This document shows positions 1 through 12,284 of a stretch of 64,000 nt of DNA, piece after piece. This DNA comes from Salvator merianae (lineage: Eukaryota; Chordata; Lepidosauria; Squamata; Teiidae), in NCBI GenBank assembly GCA_003586115.2, contig QVOM02000057.1, positions 5,385,666-5,449,665 on the forward strand, written 5' to 3'. Below the pieces are notes generated by a model that was not told the origin of the DNA, searched no databases, and worked only from the letters and a program-made list of their open reading frames with translations. How positions within the stretch are numbered: the stretch's first letter is position 1; each line of letters begins with the position of its first letter. The translations under genes and the position numbers were made by a program.

Positions 1-1086
1 GGAAGCCGGTTCCTCCGCCAAAGGCCAGGCTGCTAAAGATGCCTGGCGCGCCTTATGTGTGTGTTTGGGGGGGGGGGAGGGAGACGGTGCCGTAGCATGG
101 GGATGGGGCTGCCACCAAGAAGGCCCTGTCCCGGTGACCCCCGGCCCTTTTAGCTATCGAGGTGGTACAACCAAGGAGGGCCCCATCTGCAGAGAGATTT
201 TAAGGCGCGGGCAGGTTGATATGGGAGAAGGCGTTGCTTTAGAAGGCTCCAGGTTTGGTTTTAGCCCAAAGCCGAGTTGGGATGGATGTAGGTTTGGGTA
301 CCTCTCTGTGTGCGTGTGTCTATCTATATATCGTGTGTGAAAACTGAGGGAGAGATCTATGCGTTTCTTTTATTGCAGGTAGTGTGTTTATTTTTATTTG
401 TGGCCTCTGGTCCAGTTTACACACACACAATCTGTGTGTGTGTGTTTATGGTTTGCAAGTGTGTTATCCCTATGGATATTTGCTGTATTTCTAAGAGGTG
501 TCCCTGTGTAAGAATTGCGCATGTGCATGCTTGGATTTCTGTGCACATGGATGTATGTGTAGTGCCTGGGAATACCTGGCTTTCTAGGGTTTACTGGGAA
601 GCTGAGCAGATCTGTCAGTAGAAGGCTGTGGCAAAGCAAGAGAATGAGTTGGACCATTCACTCACTATGAGCTGAATCTAGCTCAGTAGTACATATGGGT
701 TGTGCATGCATATAAATACTGCATTTCCTGCCCTATAAGACTCTTTTTTTCCAATCCCAATCTCCTCCAATCATCCTTCATCCGTTTTTAAAAAGACATT
801 TTTCTTAAATGTTCCTTGCCAAATTTTATGTGCACTTTATGTGTGTCTCACACGGGAAGAAGAGTGGTCTGTATGTGTGATGTAAACTGTGTGTGTGTGT
901 GTTTACATACATCTTTGCCTGTGCAGAGGGTGTACTTGTACATGTGTGATTTTTATGCGTGTGAGGTGAGGATACTATATATGTATATTAAGAATATACA
1001 CTGCTGTGTTTGCAAGCAGATTTTGTATGTGAACTTGTGCTGAGCATATGCAGTATATGCAAATGTGGGTAATATGTACTATATAC

Positions 1087-1112
1087 GTGTGTGTGTGTGT
1101 GTGTGTGTGTGT
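1087..1112. repeat. (GT)n microsatellite
   Basis: Uninterrupted alternating GT after TATATAC, within a wider TG-rich area (about 300-1120) that contains several shorter GT runs. Confidence 0.9.
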
Positions 1113-1859
1113 GAATATGTTGAACAGGAGCACTATCATTATTTTAAGGCAATGCATTTGTGGGTTTTTGAGTGCTATGCTATTTTAATTTCTTTAATTC
1201 GTGTTTTGCCTTTTTGTGGGAATAATCTCAAAGGTGTTATATTCCTTTCCTAGTCTTAATTTGTTATCATGCTTTGGTCTCAAGGTTTGCAGAGCCATTC
1301 TCAGATTAACCAGAGCCTGGATAGGAAGACCTCTAGGGTACAGGATATAAACGTATAAATAAATATTCCCAATGAATGAGCTTGTGGCTATTCTTAATAA
1401 TAGTTATAGGATTCTCATCCCTCCTCTCCTCTAGAGGCTGTTGTCTTCTTAGATGACAGTATTATTGCTACTTGTTTCATTATTAGCTAGGAATATATTG
1501 TTGCTGCCACGTAATTGTTGTTTACTGCCTGCCTGATACAATTAATTTTTAAGTTTCATTATTGTTGGGCTGTGTTTATTGAACTATTCTAACAATTGTT
1601 ACATGGTAATAGAGCCTTCTGGTCTTTAAAGAACGAAGAAATTCCTCATTGCCTAAGCTTTTGCAGGTCACAGGATAACAAGATAGCTGTCATTGAGTAG
1701 TTGAAGGGTTTGCTTTTGCTATGATGCCTCTGTTACTTGTATAATAGACTCTTTCAGTATGAAACGGAGTGTAGTCTTCTGTTTGTACAATATTGCTATT
1801 GCAGTGACATGGCTATTTATTGCGGAATATATATATCCTGTCCTTTACCTCGGGTTCCA

Positions 1860-2125
1860 CGTTCACAGATTCATTAAAAAGCAATAAAAACATATAAAAC
1901 ATAGTTAAAACAAGTACCCCATCTACCCCAGTGCAGAACATTAGGAGAGAGATTAGTGATTGGAGGTCTTGGATGAAGAGGCTCTGAAAATTTGATGATG
2001 TTGATGCCTAACAAACAGCAGGAATGCTGTTCCGAAGCGTGGGGCCAGCACAGAAAAGGCACTTTCATGTGCAACCGCATCTCAAAGCTCTGAAGGTGAC
2101 ATTTGCAAGGATGACCTCCCGACAT
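1860..2125 (-). repeat. L2/CR1-type LINE fragment
   Basis: A reverse-oriented fragment of a repeat seen at least six times in the window, recognised by the run 'aataaaaacat..', then 'ttccgaagcgtggggccag', then 'cagaaaaggc'. Related copies lie at 11262-11845, 19720-20180, 23085-23660, 32640-32990, 59265-59640 and 63785-64000. Confidence 0.6.
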
Positions 2126-3448
2126 CTTGCTTAATAACTAGGGTGGTTATTAATTAATATTTCCAATATTTATTCTTTCCGTCTTAATACTTGCTTGTTT
2201 GATGGATTTTATATCCTAGCTCTTAGATAGGAGCTTCAAGCAGTCTGCATAGTGAAACTAGCATTTTTCTCCTCCCTACTTAGAAGCTGGAATGAGTTTT
2301 ATGGGTAGGGTAGACGTTTACAACTTAGTGTTCATAGGGGCAGCTTGTGCGGGATTTTTTAGTCCAAGTCAGGAGCGTGTTCCCTTCAAATCTGTGAGTC
2401 TTGCTTCTCATTAAACAGTTCTTTGGTTGCCTCACTCTGCTCAGGAGTTAGCCTTCAGGAAATTTAACTGAATGCTCAGCATAGGATTGGCCTCAGGAAA
2501 GAAAAAATCTGTAGGCTTTTGTGGCGTATTGAAAGGGGAACAGGTTTATTATGGCCCAGCAGATAATTTGCTGGGGTCTGTTTTATGCTGTTCTAGCTGG
2601 TCTGGCTCTATAAAAAAAACCTGGTCGGTTTTATCTGGAACTGATGGTTGCTAATGCTGATTCAGTACCCACAAATTATACCTGTTGTAAATAGTTAAAA
2701 GGTGTGATTTGTATTCTTTTGATCTCTATATAGAGAACAGGACCCTGTACTTCTGAATCTGAGCAGTCTGTTTGTCTAATCGGTACTTTTCTGAGAGATG
2801 GTGGAGACAGGTCAGATACAAATGTGAGATTTCACTTCCTTCCTGTTCTGCCCAGTGGCTTTTGCGTTCATCTTTTCTTCTGCTACCTTGTTTTCCCCAA
2901 GTTGAATATTAAAATGTAAGATCCTCAGGGCAGGGACCTGTCTTTTTGCCTGTTGCATCCTAAAAGTATGATAACCATTGATTACACCATAAGTAAATTC
3001 TCCAAAATTAGCATTAGATGGTCTATAAAAATAATTCAGTAAAGAATTCTTTGCATTAAAGGCAGTGTATAGGTAAGCACAATTCTAGCTAACCTGAATT
3101 GTTAAGGTCCTGGTTCAAATCTTGCTTCTGCCACAAACTTAAGAGATAGTTCTGATGTGCAAATTTAAAATACATATAAATAGAGTATGTACAAAATACT
3201 TGGGAGACTTATGTATGCATACTTATGAAGTTGTGACTGTTGATTCTTACATGTTAGCTTTCTATGAATGGAGATGTTTCTGAATCCCTGTCAAGCACTG
3301 TATATAATGATGAAATTCTGTATGTAGATGTTAAATGTTGTGATTTCTAGTTTCCATAGTTGATAGACAAAAAGGGAGAAAGTATTGTCTTGACAGTTCT
3401 CAGTTTCTGTTTGGGCAGCAGGGGAAAAAAAGCTTTGCTTTTTATATT

Positions 3449-3832
3449 CAGGGCTGTGGAGTTGGGACAAAAAACCTCGTGAGTCCTACTCCTCAATTTG
3501 TAATCCCTCCAACTTCTCCATTTGTAATTAGACTATTGTGCTGATTTGTCTCATATGGCACGAAATACGGTAATTTCCATTTTTGGAGAAATTTAACACT
3601 ACAAGTCTGCAACTGCCACTCCGCAGAGCTGTTTAACAGAGTGAGGGGTGCATGTGCTTCTAAGCAACTTTTAACTCAGACCTTGAAAGGTGTTGCTTCT
3701 TCTAGATACTGTTAATGGCATCTTCCTAGGGGAGATTTTTAATGCAGTATATTACAATTTCCATTTAGTTGGAGTCAGTACATTTTTTCTGGCTCCAGTA
3801 ATTCAGTAATTGCTTCCTACTCCGCAGCCCCG
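3449..3832. mobile_element. hAT-like non-autonomous DNA transposon (MITE)
   Basis: It starts CAGGGCTGTGGAGTTGG and ends with the imperfect inverse CCTACTCCGCAGCCCCG, giving terminal inverted repeats of about 17 bp. Start CAG and end C(T/C)G are typical of hAT elements. The flanking 8-mers (TTTATATT and CTTACAAT) match at five of eight positions, compatible with a decayed 8-bp target duplication. It encodes no protein. Confidence 0.65.
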
Positions 3833-4289
3833 CTTACAATAATGTATGTAAGAGTTCAAAGTGCTGAGAATGGCTTCGGGCTCGTAGTAGTCCGGAGGCG
3901 AGAGAGAGCAGCATGGTTGTTTCTGTTTTACTTGCAGTAGTAGCAGAGTGGCATGAAGCAGATGGGAGCATCGCTTATCTCAAGTTGTAAGAGGAGTTCA
4001 CGGCAGATTTAAACCTGTGGCTTCCAGGCAGGCATAACAACTCGTATTCTTCCTGTTTCACTGCTTCAGTTTTCTAACTGCAGGTTTGAAGCGTGAGAGG
4101 GGGGAGCGTTGATCTAACAGTGTGGTCAGGTGGGTGCTTAGCAGCAGATCACAAGGACAATACTTGCTTAGACTTAGATTCTTTGGCGAGTGTGGGTGGC
4201 AGGTTTTTTTTCCCTTGAAAAGTAAATAATTGTTGATGGCAGGCTTAATACCTAACAGTTTTCTTTGTTCCAGCTGTATAAGGTAGCTA

Positions 4290-4592
4290 AAATTTCACAT
4301 GGACTTAATCAAGAGCTGTATCCAGCCTAGATAGCTTTAAGAAAGGGTCAGACAAATTCATGGAGATCAGGTGTATCAATGGCTACTAGAATGAATGCCT
4401 AGGCATTGCCTTTGGGTTGGAGAGACAGGCAGGATGCTACAGAAGGCCATTTGCAGGGAGTGGAGAGCAGGGGAAGTTTTTGCCTTCATCTTCTGCTTGA
4501 GATGTCCAGAAGCAATTGGTGGGACAGTGATGGGATGCTAGATTAGATGGGCTGTGGCCTGATCCAGCTGGGTTTCTCTTACGTTCTTATCT
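4290..4592 (+). repeat. CR1/L3-type LINE 3' end
   Basis: Forward copy with the hallmark blocks 'aaattcatggaga', 'caatggctacta', 'ggcctgatccagc' and a tail near 'cgttcttat'. This is the most frequent repeat family in the window. Confidence 0.75.
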
Positions 4593-5661
4593 TGTGAACA
4601 TTTTGCTTTTGTACAGTTAGTGTCTGGTTTTTGAGTGGTATATGGTGCAGCTTGTTTATTAAAAGGTGACTAGGACTTCTGAGGGAGCTTGAGGGGAAGT
4701 CTTGGCTTGCTGTGTCCTTGATGTACAGTTGTTTTATTCTTGACAAATCGTGACAGTTTGAATGTGCAAGTGTGCATTACAGTAAAGATTCCTAGATTGT
4801 GCAATAAGAGAAGTTTCTCAAAGGGCTTCCAAGTGGCATGCCTGCTTGTTGCTGTTTGCAAACTGTTCTTTTTACCATCTGCCTGTATTTGTCCTCAAGG
4901 GTTGGAAATTTGTAAGGTGCATTCAGAAATAAATGTGTTCTCTTGCATTATTGGAATGGGATATTTTGTGGTAAATGGGTATGTTTCTTGCTCCTTTTCT
5001 TTCTGTTTATTGCAAAGTACCTATCATGCCATTTATAAAGCTGCTTAGCACATGCTTCATTCTTCAAAAACTGAAAGTTGTGTACATTGTAATGGTATTT
5101 GGAAAAAAAAAATCTCAGGACTTGGGTCAATCTAATGACAGGGAACAGAAAGACACAGAAATGGAATTTCCGGTTGTACTCTTGGTCCTTAATCGCCCAG
5201 GGCTGTTTCGTTCAGAGTATGTCACAAGTTGGTAGAAATTCCTATTTGTAGTATTTCTAGAATGCATTTGTGTGCTGTTGCTGGTTTCACAAATGTAAAG
5301 TTCTCATTTTATGCATCGGGAATAATTCTACTTGCCCCCAAACAAGACTGGATGTAAAACTGAAAGTGTTTTACAGGGTGTTGAGATAGTTGAATAAACA
5401 GCCAGTTAAACAGCCCAAATAGGTCCATGAAGCAAGACTTCCTAGAGTCTCATAATCTTTGTGGGGATGAAAAGGTGACACAAGGCTGGTTTATAATAAC
5501 AGTTTTCCTTACCTTGGCCACCAGGGACTTGGGGTTCCCCTAGAGTCCAAAATAAACACCTTTTCTACTAAGTGAGAGGGGCCAGAAGGGGTTTATGCAT
5601 CCACCTGCGTTTTCAGTTGCTTTAAAGAAAATCTTCTTTTTCTCTCTCTGCTTTCCTGCAG

Positions 5662-8600
5662 CCAACGAAGACGAGAAAGCAAAGCAAGCCAGTTCAGACG
5701 GAGAACGTCACGGGCTGAAGAGACAAAGAGATGAAAAAGACGAACATGGCCGTGCCTACTGCGAATTCCGAGAGGAAGCCTATAATAGCAGGTGAGATGT
5801 CGGACTTCTTGGCTTGGGAATCCCTGTCAGCATTCAAGTCAGTTGAATCTGCACAACCAATTAAGCTACCCAGGGGTGTTGATGAGTCTGAGCAAAGATT
5901 CAAGTCCGTGCCCCGCCCTGCCCTTCATTCAGGGAACTGTGAAGAAGACTTGAATATGTTTTTAGTTGTACAAGTTCCTGGCTTAGGACTGTGCTATTGA
6001 ATGGTTCAGAGCAAGCAGACTTTAGATCATGAGGTCTGAAAGTGACTTGCTTAACCACCCCAAAGGGGTTTGTTTTTAAGTGACAGCTCCCTTTTGCTTG
6101 CAGTAATAACCCAAGGTTCTGTAAAAGCGAAAGCGAAACTCTGTTCGAGTTGCATCATGGGAGGAGACATGGAAAGAAAGGAGGGGTCGTGCAAGCCTGA
6201 CGTTTTTGGTTGGGCTTCTTTCAGCTCATTGGCTGAGCACCATACCGTGGTTTATCTTCCTAGCAAAGGCAGTGTGAAACAGGGTTGGAGGAACTTACCA
6301 GGCGGAGTTCAGCCAGCTTCAGCAGACTTGTTAAGCATGTTAAGACAGGAAAACAGGTCCATATACCTGAAGCCCCTGAACAGATGAAATCACCGTGCTA
6401 GATGTGAAACGATTCTGTAGAAAGTCTTTGGAGGATCAGCCTGAGTTCCACTTACTCCGACGCTCTTTCCAAAAATTTCAGTTGAATGCACCAAAAACTG
6501 ATCTGTTGCCCACCATCGAAACATAACTTCTGCTATTCCTTGCTGTGGTTGCTGGGTACCGCCATGTCGTGGCCAACTCCTGCTTGACTATATCATAGAA
6601 TCATAGAGTTGGAAGGGACCTCCAGCGTCATCGAGTCCAACCCCCTGCTCAATGCAGGATCCAGTAAACCATCCCAGACAGAGGCCTGTCCAGCCTCTCC
6701 TTGAAGCCTCCAGTGAAGGAGAGCTCACCACCTCCTGTGGCAACCTGTTCCATTGACTGATCGCCCTTCCTGTCAGAAAGGTTTTTCTAATACCTAGTCA
6801 GTGGGCCCTTCCATGCTGTTTTCTTGGCAGAGATACAGAAAAGGTTTACCACTGCCTGCTTCTGGGGATCGAACCGGCCACCTTCTGCTTTCCAGTCAGT
6901 TTGCTCTACCACTGAGCTACAACCACTTAAAAGAAGGCCTTTAAGACTATTTCTCATTAGAGAGGAATTGCATCATTTTCATCAGCTTTTCTTTCTAGGC
7001 TGGCAAAATCAGAACTCTTTGACTATAGAAGAAAAGTACTTTTCTGTGTTTTCTCAGTCTGTCCTTTCTTTCTGTCAACCTCCTTAATTCCTTTATATTG
7101 TTTGGGAGACATCATACTATAAAAAACTTGGGGATGCGTTCCTAAATAAGACCGTGCCCAGAAAAGGCCTCATTTTTCATTTTTATCTGCCTTCCCCATC
7201 TGGAAAGGTAGGAAGGCATCAACTGGATGGCTTCTGTTGTCAACTTAGTGAATTCTGTAATGTGTGCATTGATTTGTAGAGAGGAAGCAATACAGTCGTC
7301 TCTCATTATTTGTGGGTCCCTGGAGACCCTTGTAATTTCAAATTTGTAATTACTAAAGCATTGGATCTATGAGGAAATGCGGCTTGAGGGGAAGGGGTTA
7401 TCTGCAAATTGTAGAAATGCTTGGAAATTGAATGCAGCTGAGTTCCACATGTGTAAAACTCTCTCAAAGGTGCTGGACCTCAGAAGTGACCAAAGTCAGC
7501 TGTTTTCAGCCCCTTGCTGAAAAAACAACAACACCTGTGTCTGAGTTCCAGTCTCTGGCCTGACTTGTGTGTATGCAAGCCACGTATACCAAAACACAGC
7601 ATAGTTTTGTAGTCTCCACTGCCCAAAATATTTGAAGTGTTAAAACAATAATAAAGCACCCCTGCAGGCCAATCTTTTAAAAAAGCCTACCACCTTTTGC
7701 CTTTCTTTAAACAGGGAAGGTAAGGTCATAAATATGTATCGCTTGAAAGAATAAAATTTAGAAGGAGCGAGTGTTTGATACATATGGGAATGTGGAGCTG
7801 TGGTTTCTTTGACCCACTAGCTTTTAGCGGGATGCCTTTCTTAACATGATTATGGTGTTTTGGTTCTTCATTTCTGCTTTTTGTAGGTCCAAGTCTCCTC
7901 CACCACCAGAAGAGGAGCCTCGAGAAGAGGATGATGAGAATGCCGTAATCCTGGACACGTGTATGTGTAGCTCTCAACAGGAAACGTTTTCTGCCCTAAT
8001 GTAGAGAACAGTCCATAAGAACATAGGAGGGACCCTGCTGGCTTAGGCCACAATCCATCTAGTCCAGCATCCCATCTCACGCAGTTGCCCATCATTTGCT
8101 TCTGGGCCTCTCAAGCAGAAGATGAAGGCAAAACCTTCAGCTGCTCTACACTGCCTGCAAATGGCCTTTAGAGGCATCCTTTGTCCAGATTTCATTCTGT
8201 GCAAAACGTCGACCAGTCTTACAGAAAACCTGGAGGCGAAAAAGGGAATCAGAGGGGGATGGGACCCAGGCAGGGACTTGTCAGTGAAGAGCAGAATGAA
8301 CTGTATCCCAGTGAAAGATGAACCATGAATTACTGCTCATAGTCTTCAGTGGTATTTGGAGGAAGAGCGAACGAGATGTTAGCTGCTATTGGGGCTGCAT
8401 GGGTACAAGAAGCCTCATTATTTTAATTTGTATTTGATTATGTTTTCGTATTGCGTTTTAACTTAGCTTTATATATTTTAAGCCTCTCTGAGTTTAACGA
8501 AGAAATAGAACAGGAGAACAAATTTAACAAACAGTTGAAGCTTTAAGTTTCAGCTGGGAAAAAATACTTAGTTTTCTGCACGCTGAATTTCTTTTTCAAG

Positions 8601-11600
8601 CTAATTTTACAATCACAAATGTTACCTGAACACTGATTGTAAATATGCCTTGCTTTTTGTACTCTTACGCAGATACATCTGATCTTCACTTCAGAGCCAG
8701 CAAGGATCGCTGCGGAGGGCAGCCTCTGTTCTCAGAAAAATTCCCCAATCTGTGGTCTGGGGCCAGGAGCACCCATGGAGTAACAAAGGGGAAGGTCTGC
8801 TTTGAAGCAAAGGTAAGGCCCTGGGCTGCCTGTGCAGAGCTTTTCTGTAGCTTTTAGACCAAACCCAAATATCTTTCTTCTATGCTGTGTTTCGCAATCA
8901 CTTCTCACTGTGGCAGGGCAGACTAATGCCGAGCAGTTTATATGGTGATTGAAAGTGCTTGGGAATTCTTCTTATGATTGCTGTAGTTATGTCTTTGAAC
9001 ACCAGATAAGCAGAAGTACCTTAATTCTGTCTGTTTGCAGCTAAGGGCTTAAATCCACTTTGGTGGAGACGCTGATACTGCGATCAGAATATAATTCTGA
9101 ATAAAAAATTCTTTAAAAATAGATGAAATCGGTGCTACTGGAGAATGTTTCACGTTAAAGCAATTGCCTTAAATGCCTTAAATGGATTTGTATGAGAGGA
9201 CCAGTTTGAAAACAGGGCTCTTTCAGCCCTGCGCCTTAATTCCGAATTATATCCCGGAATAGGGACCTGCCATCCACATGCAGACTATGCCAGGTCCCGG
9301 ACTGGCCCAGTTCAGGAAGGACCTAGGTCTGCTTGGGTTGATACATAAATAAAGTATAATATATCATTGGCTGCGTAGGTTTTATTCTGGAGATCTGCCC
9401 TCCAGCTTTCTGTTCTGCTTCGATTTCTCTTAGGTGGCCCAAAACCTCCCACTGAAGGAAGGCTCCACCGAGGTTCAGCTGCTACGAGCTGGATGGTCTG
9501 TCGATCACTCTCGTTCACAGCTAGGTGAGTTCCAGGATTCTCCGCGCGGGGTTTTGGCCCCACACGCCGCGTGGCTGCCGGGGGGTCGGGTGGGGTGGGC
9601 GTGGGCGTGGCCGAGACGCGTTTGCAGCATGCTTTGGTCTCTTCTAGGTGAGGATGAGTTTTCTTATGGCTACGATGGACGAGGGTTGAAGGCTGAAAAT
9701 GGGCAGTTTGAAGAATACGGTCAGCCCTTTGGGGACAATGATGTGATCGGTTGCTTTGCTGTAAGTGCAGTGAGCGAGGCCTCGGGCCGGCTCTAGAGGG
9801 GCCACTTCGCTGTCTGTGGAGTAGGCCGGGGTCGGGGAAGCGAGGTCCCACCGCCACGATGTAACCAAACGTGCAGCTTCTAACTCCTGCTCCTCTCCTC
9901 AGCCTAGTTTCACCACTCAGGGGAACAGAGTGCTCTGCCTGTGCAGGCATGAGGTTTTCCTTCATGCCGCCTAAATCAATGTACCCGTAACTGTATAGAG
10001 CGGCGTCACCCAGGGCAGCGAGAAGCCGGCTTTGCCTTTGGTCGCTTTGTCCGCGAGAGGCTCTTCGCCCGTGGCGTCGGAAGCGTGTGGCCGGGTTGAG
10101 TCACATCCACGGTGCGTCTCTTTGTTTCAGAACTTCGAGAGCGACGAGGTGGAGCTGTCTTTCTCCAAGAACGGGGAGGACCTGGGCGTGGCCTTCCGCA
10201 TCAGCAAGGAATTGCTCGGTGACAGGGCATTGCTGCCACACGTGCTGTGCATCAACTGCGTGGTGGAGCTGAACTTTGGCCAGAAGGAGGCCCCCTTTTT
10301 CCCCATCCCTGAGGACTATGTGTTTATTCACGCTGTCCCCGTTGAGGATCGGGTGCGCACACCTCTGCCGCCCAAAACCCCTGGCGAGTGCGAGGTAAGG
10401 AACTCCTCCCTGCTCCGCTTCCCTTGGACCCCAGCTGCATGGCAGATCGATTCCTCCTCTTTCCCTTTTCAACCGTTGAGGGGAAGACTTCAGAAACCAG
10501 GTTTCACCTGCCTGATCTGATCTGGCTTGTGGCTATTGGGTGGTGGTGGTAATACCAGGAGATAGTTTCATGCCTATGCTCCTCTATTCCCCAAAGGTTA
10601 GGGTGAGAGTTTCTTTTCAGCGCCTTCATCACACTGGGACAGATAGCTGTCTTCCAGGAAGAAGAACCTGGATTAGCTTTTGATAGGATCTTACAATTCG
10701 GTGATCTGCTTGTAGTAAAAGTGAAGACTTCCTTCGCTTTTCCTTCAGGTAACAATACTTGTAACCCGCTCTCATTTTTACAAAAACCAGCTGCGCCACC
10801 CAAGATGAACCCTCACAGGGAAGTTTTTCAAAGCACCATGCAGCATCTTCCTTTGGCTGCCTTCAGCTTTTCTCTCTACTTTACTATAGGTGCTGCTTAT
10901 GGTGGGGCTGCCAGGATGCGGAAAAACCTACTGGGCACAGAAACACATCCAAGAGAATCGGGAAAAGCGCTACAGTGTTCTGGGGACAGACACCGTTCTG
11001 TTTCAGATGAGGGTAAGAAGGCAGCAATCCCTGTCAAGTGAGGTTCTCAAGGCTGGGTTAAGCATTTAGGGGATGTTCGTATCACTGGGAACTTTTCCTT
11101 GCTTCCTGGGGAATTAAGAACAGTTTGAGGTATATCTGAATAAGCCATTTATCACAGTAAAGAGGTTTATTGTTTTCATTGCTGCATACTGACACATAAT
11201 AATGGTTTGAACACATCACCATTTCAGCAGACACCTTTCCTTTCCTTACCTGTGTTAATGTTTGTTTAGAGCTTTATCCTGTCTTCCACCAAATTCCCAA
11301 GGGAGTAATTAAATGACAAATAAAATTCATAAAATCTTTAAAATAGGAACTAAGTAAAAACATAGACCAATACCTAAAATCTTTTTTAAAAAAAGGGAGA
11401 GAAAGATGCAAATAAGTAAATAAAACTCCAAGCTAAAATCTAAAAGCACAAAAGTACAGTCTACCAAGCACTGTTAATGGATTAACAAAGGTCTTCCGAA
11501 ACCTATTTTTACCCGGCGTCAAAAGATTTCTGTGCTGGAGTTTTGCTTATTTCTTGGGCGAGGTTATTCAAAGTCTGGGGGCCACCACCAAGAATTCCGT

Positions 11601-12249
11601 GTTCTCAGCATTGATCCGTAAACTTCATCACGTGGTAGAACCACCAGGAGGATCTCTGTAGCAGCTCTTAATGTATAGGAAGGACTGGGAGGAGATGTTC
11701 TTTTAGATATCTGGGTCCCAAGTCATGTGGGGCTTTAGATGCCAAGAGCAAGACCTTGAGTCGGGCTTTGAGGACTGGGGTGATATGAACCTGACCCGGA
11801 GCTGCTGCTAGTAGTCTTTTTTGCACAAACTCCCAGTTTCTGAGCCACATTTAAGTAAGAAGAGGGGTAGCCTCTTGCCAGCCTATTCCTGGTTGTTTGT
11901 GTAATGGTCATATATGCTTTTCTTCTGGCAGACAAAGGGCCCTCTCCCTGCAGAAATGCTGGACACCGACAGTCGAGATCAGCTGCTCCAGCAGGCGGCA
12001 CGCTGTGTTAGCAAACTGGTCCAGATTGCTCCCAGGACAAGGAGAAACTTCATCCTCGATCAGGTAGACAGTATTAAGCAATGGGGAGGCAGGTTGCACG
12101 CGTGTGGGGGGTGAATCTATTTGCTTATAAACATGCTGCTAGGCTACGAGAGAGTATATTGTAGCACCTAGCAATCAGTGCAATATCTTAAATATGCCTT
12201 TTATATCTATTTAGTCTTGTTGTTGTAACCAGTGGTTAAAGCAGTAAAC

Positions 12250-12284
<35 letters not shown>

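Larger units (their letters stand above)
1..5661 (+). other. HNRNPUL2 intron 1 (part), no coding exon seen
   Basis: No exon with SAP-domain coding capacity was found upstream of 5662, so this is taken as intron 1. It holds TG-rich sequence with a (GT)n microsatellite (about 1087-1112), an L2-type LINE fragment (1860-2125), a hAT-like MITE (3449-3832) and a CR1/L3-type LINE tail (4290-4592). Short open frames here look like chance. Confidence 0.6.

Noticed and set aside
1..60. GC-richer window start as possible HNRNPUL2 exon 1
   Set aside because: No open frame with SAP-domain or acidic-region character and no donor in phase.
9312..9965. 217-codon minus-strand open frame across HNRNPUL2 exons 5 and 6
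   Set aside because: Antisense shadow of coding exons.
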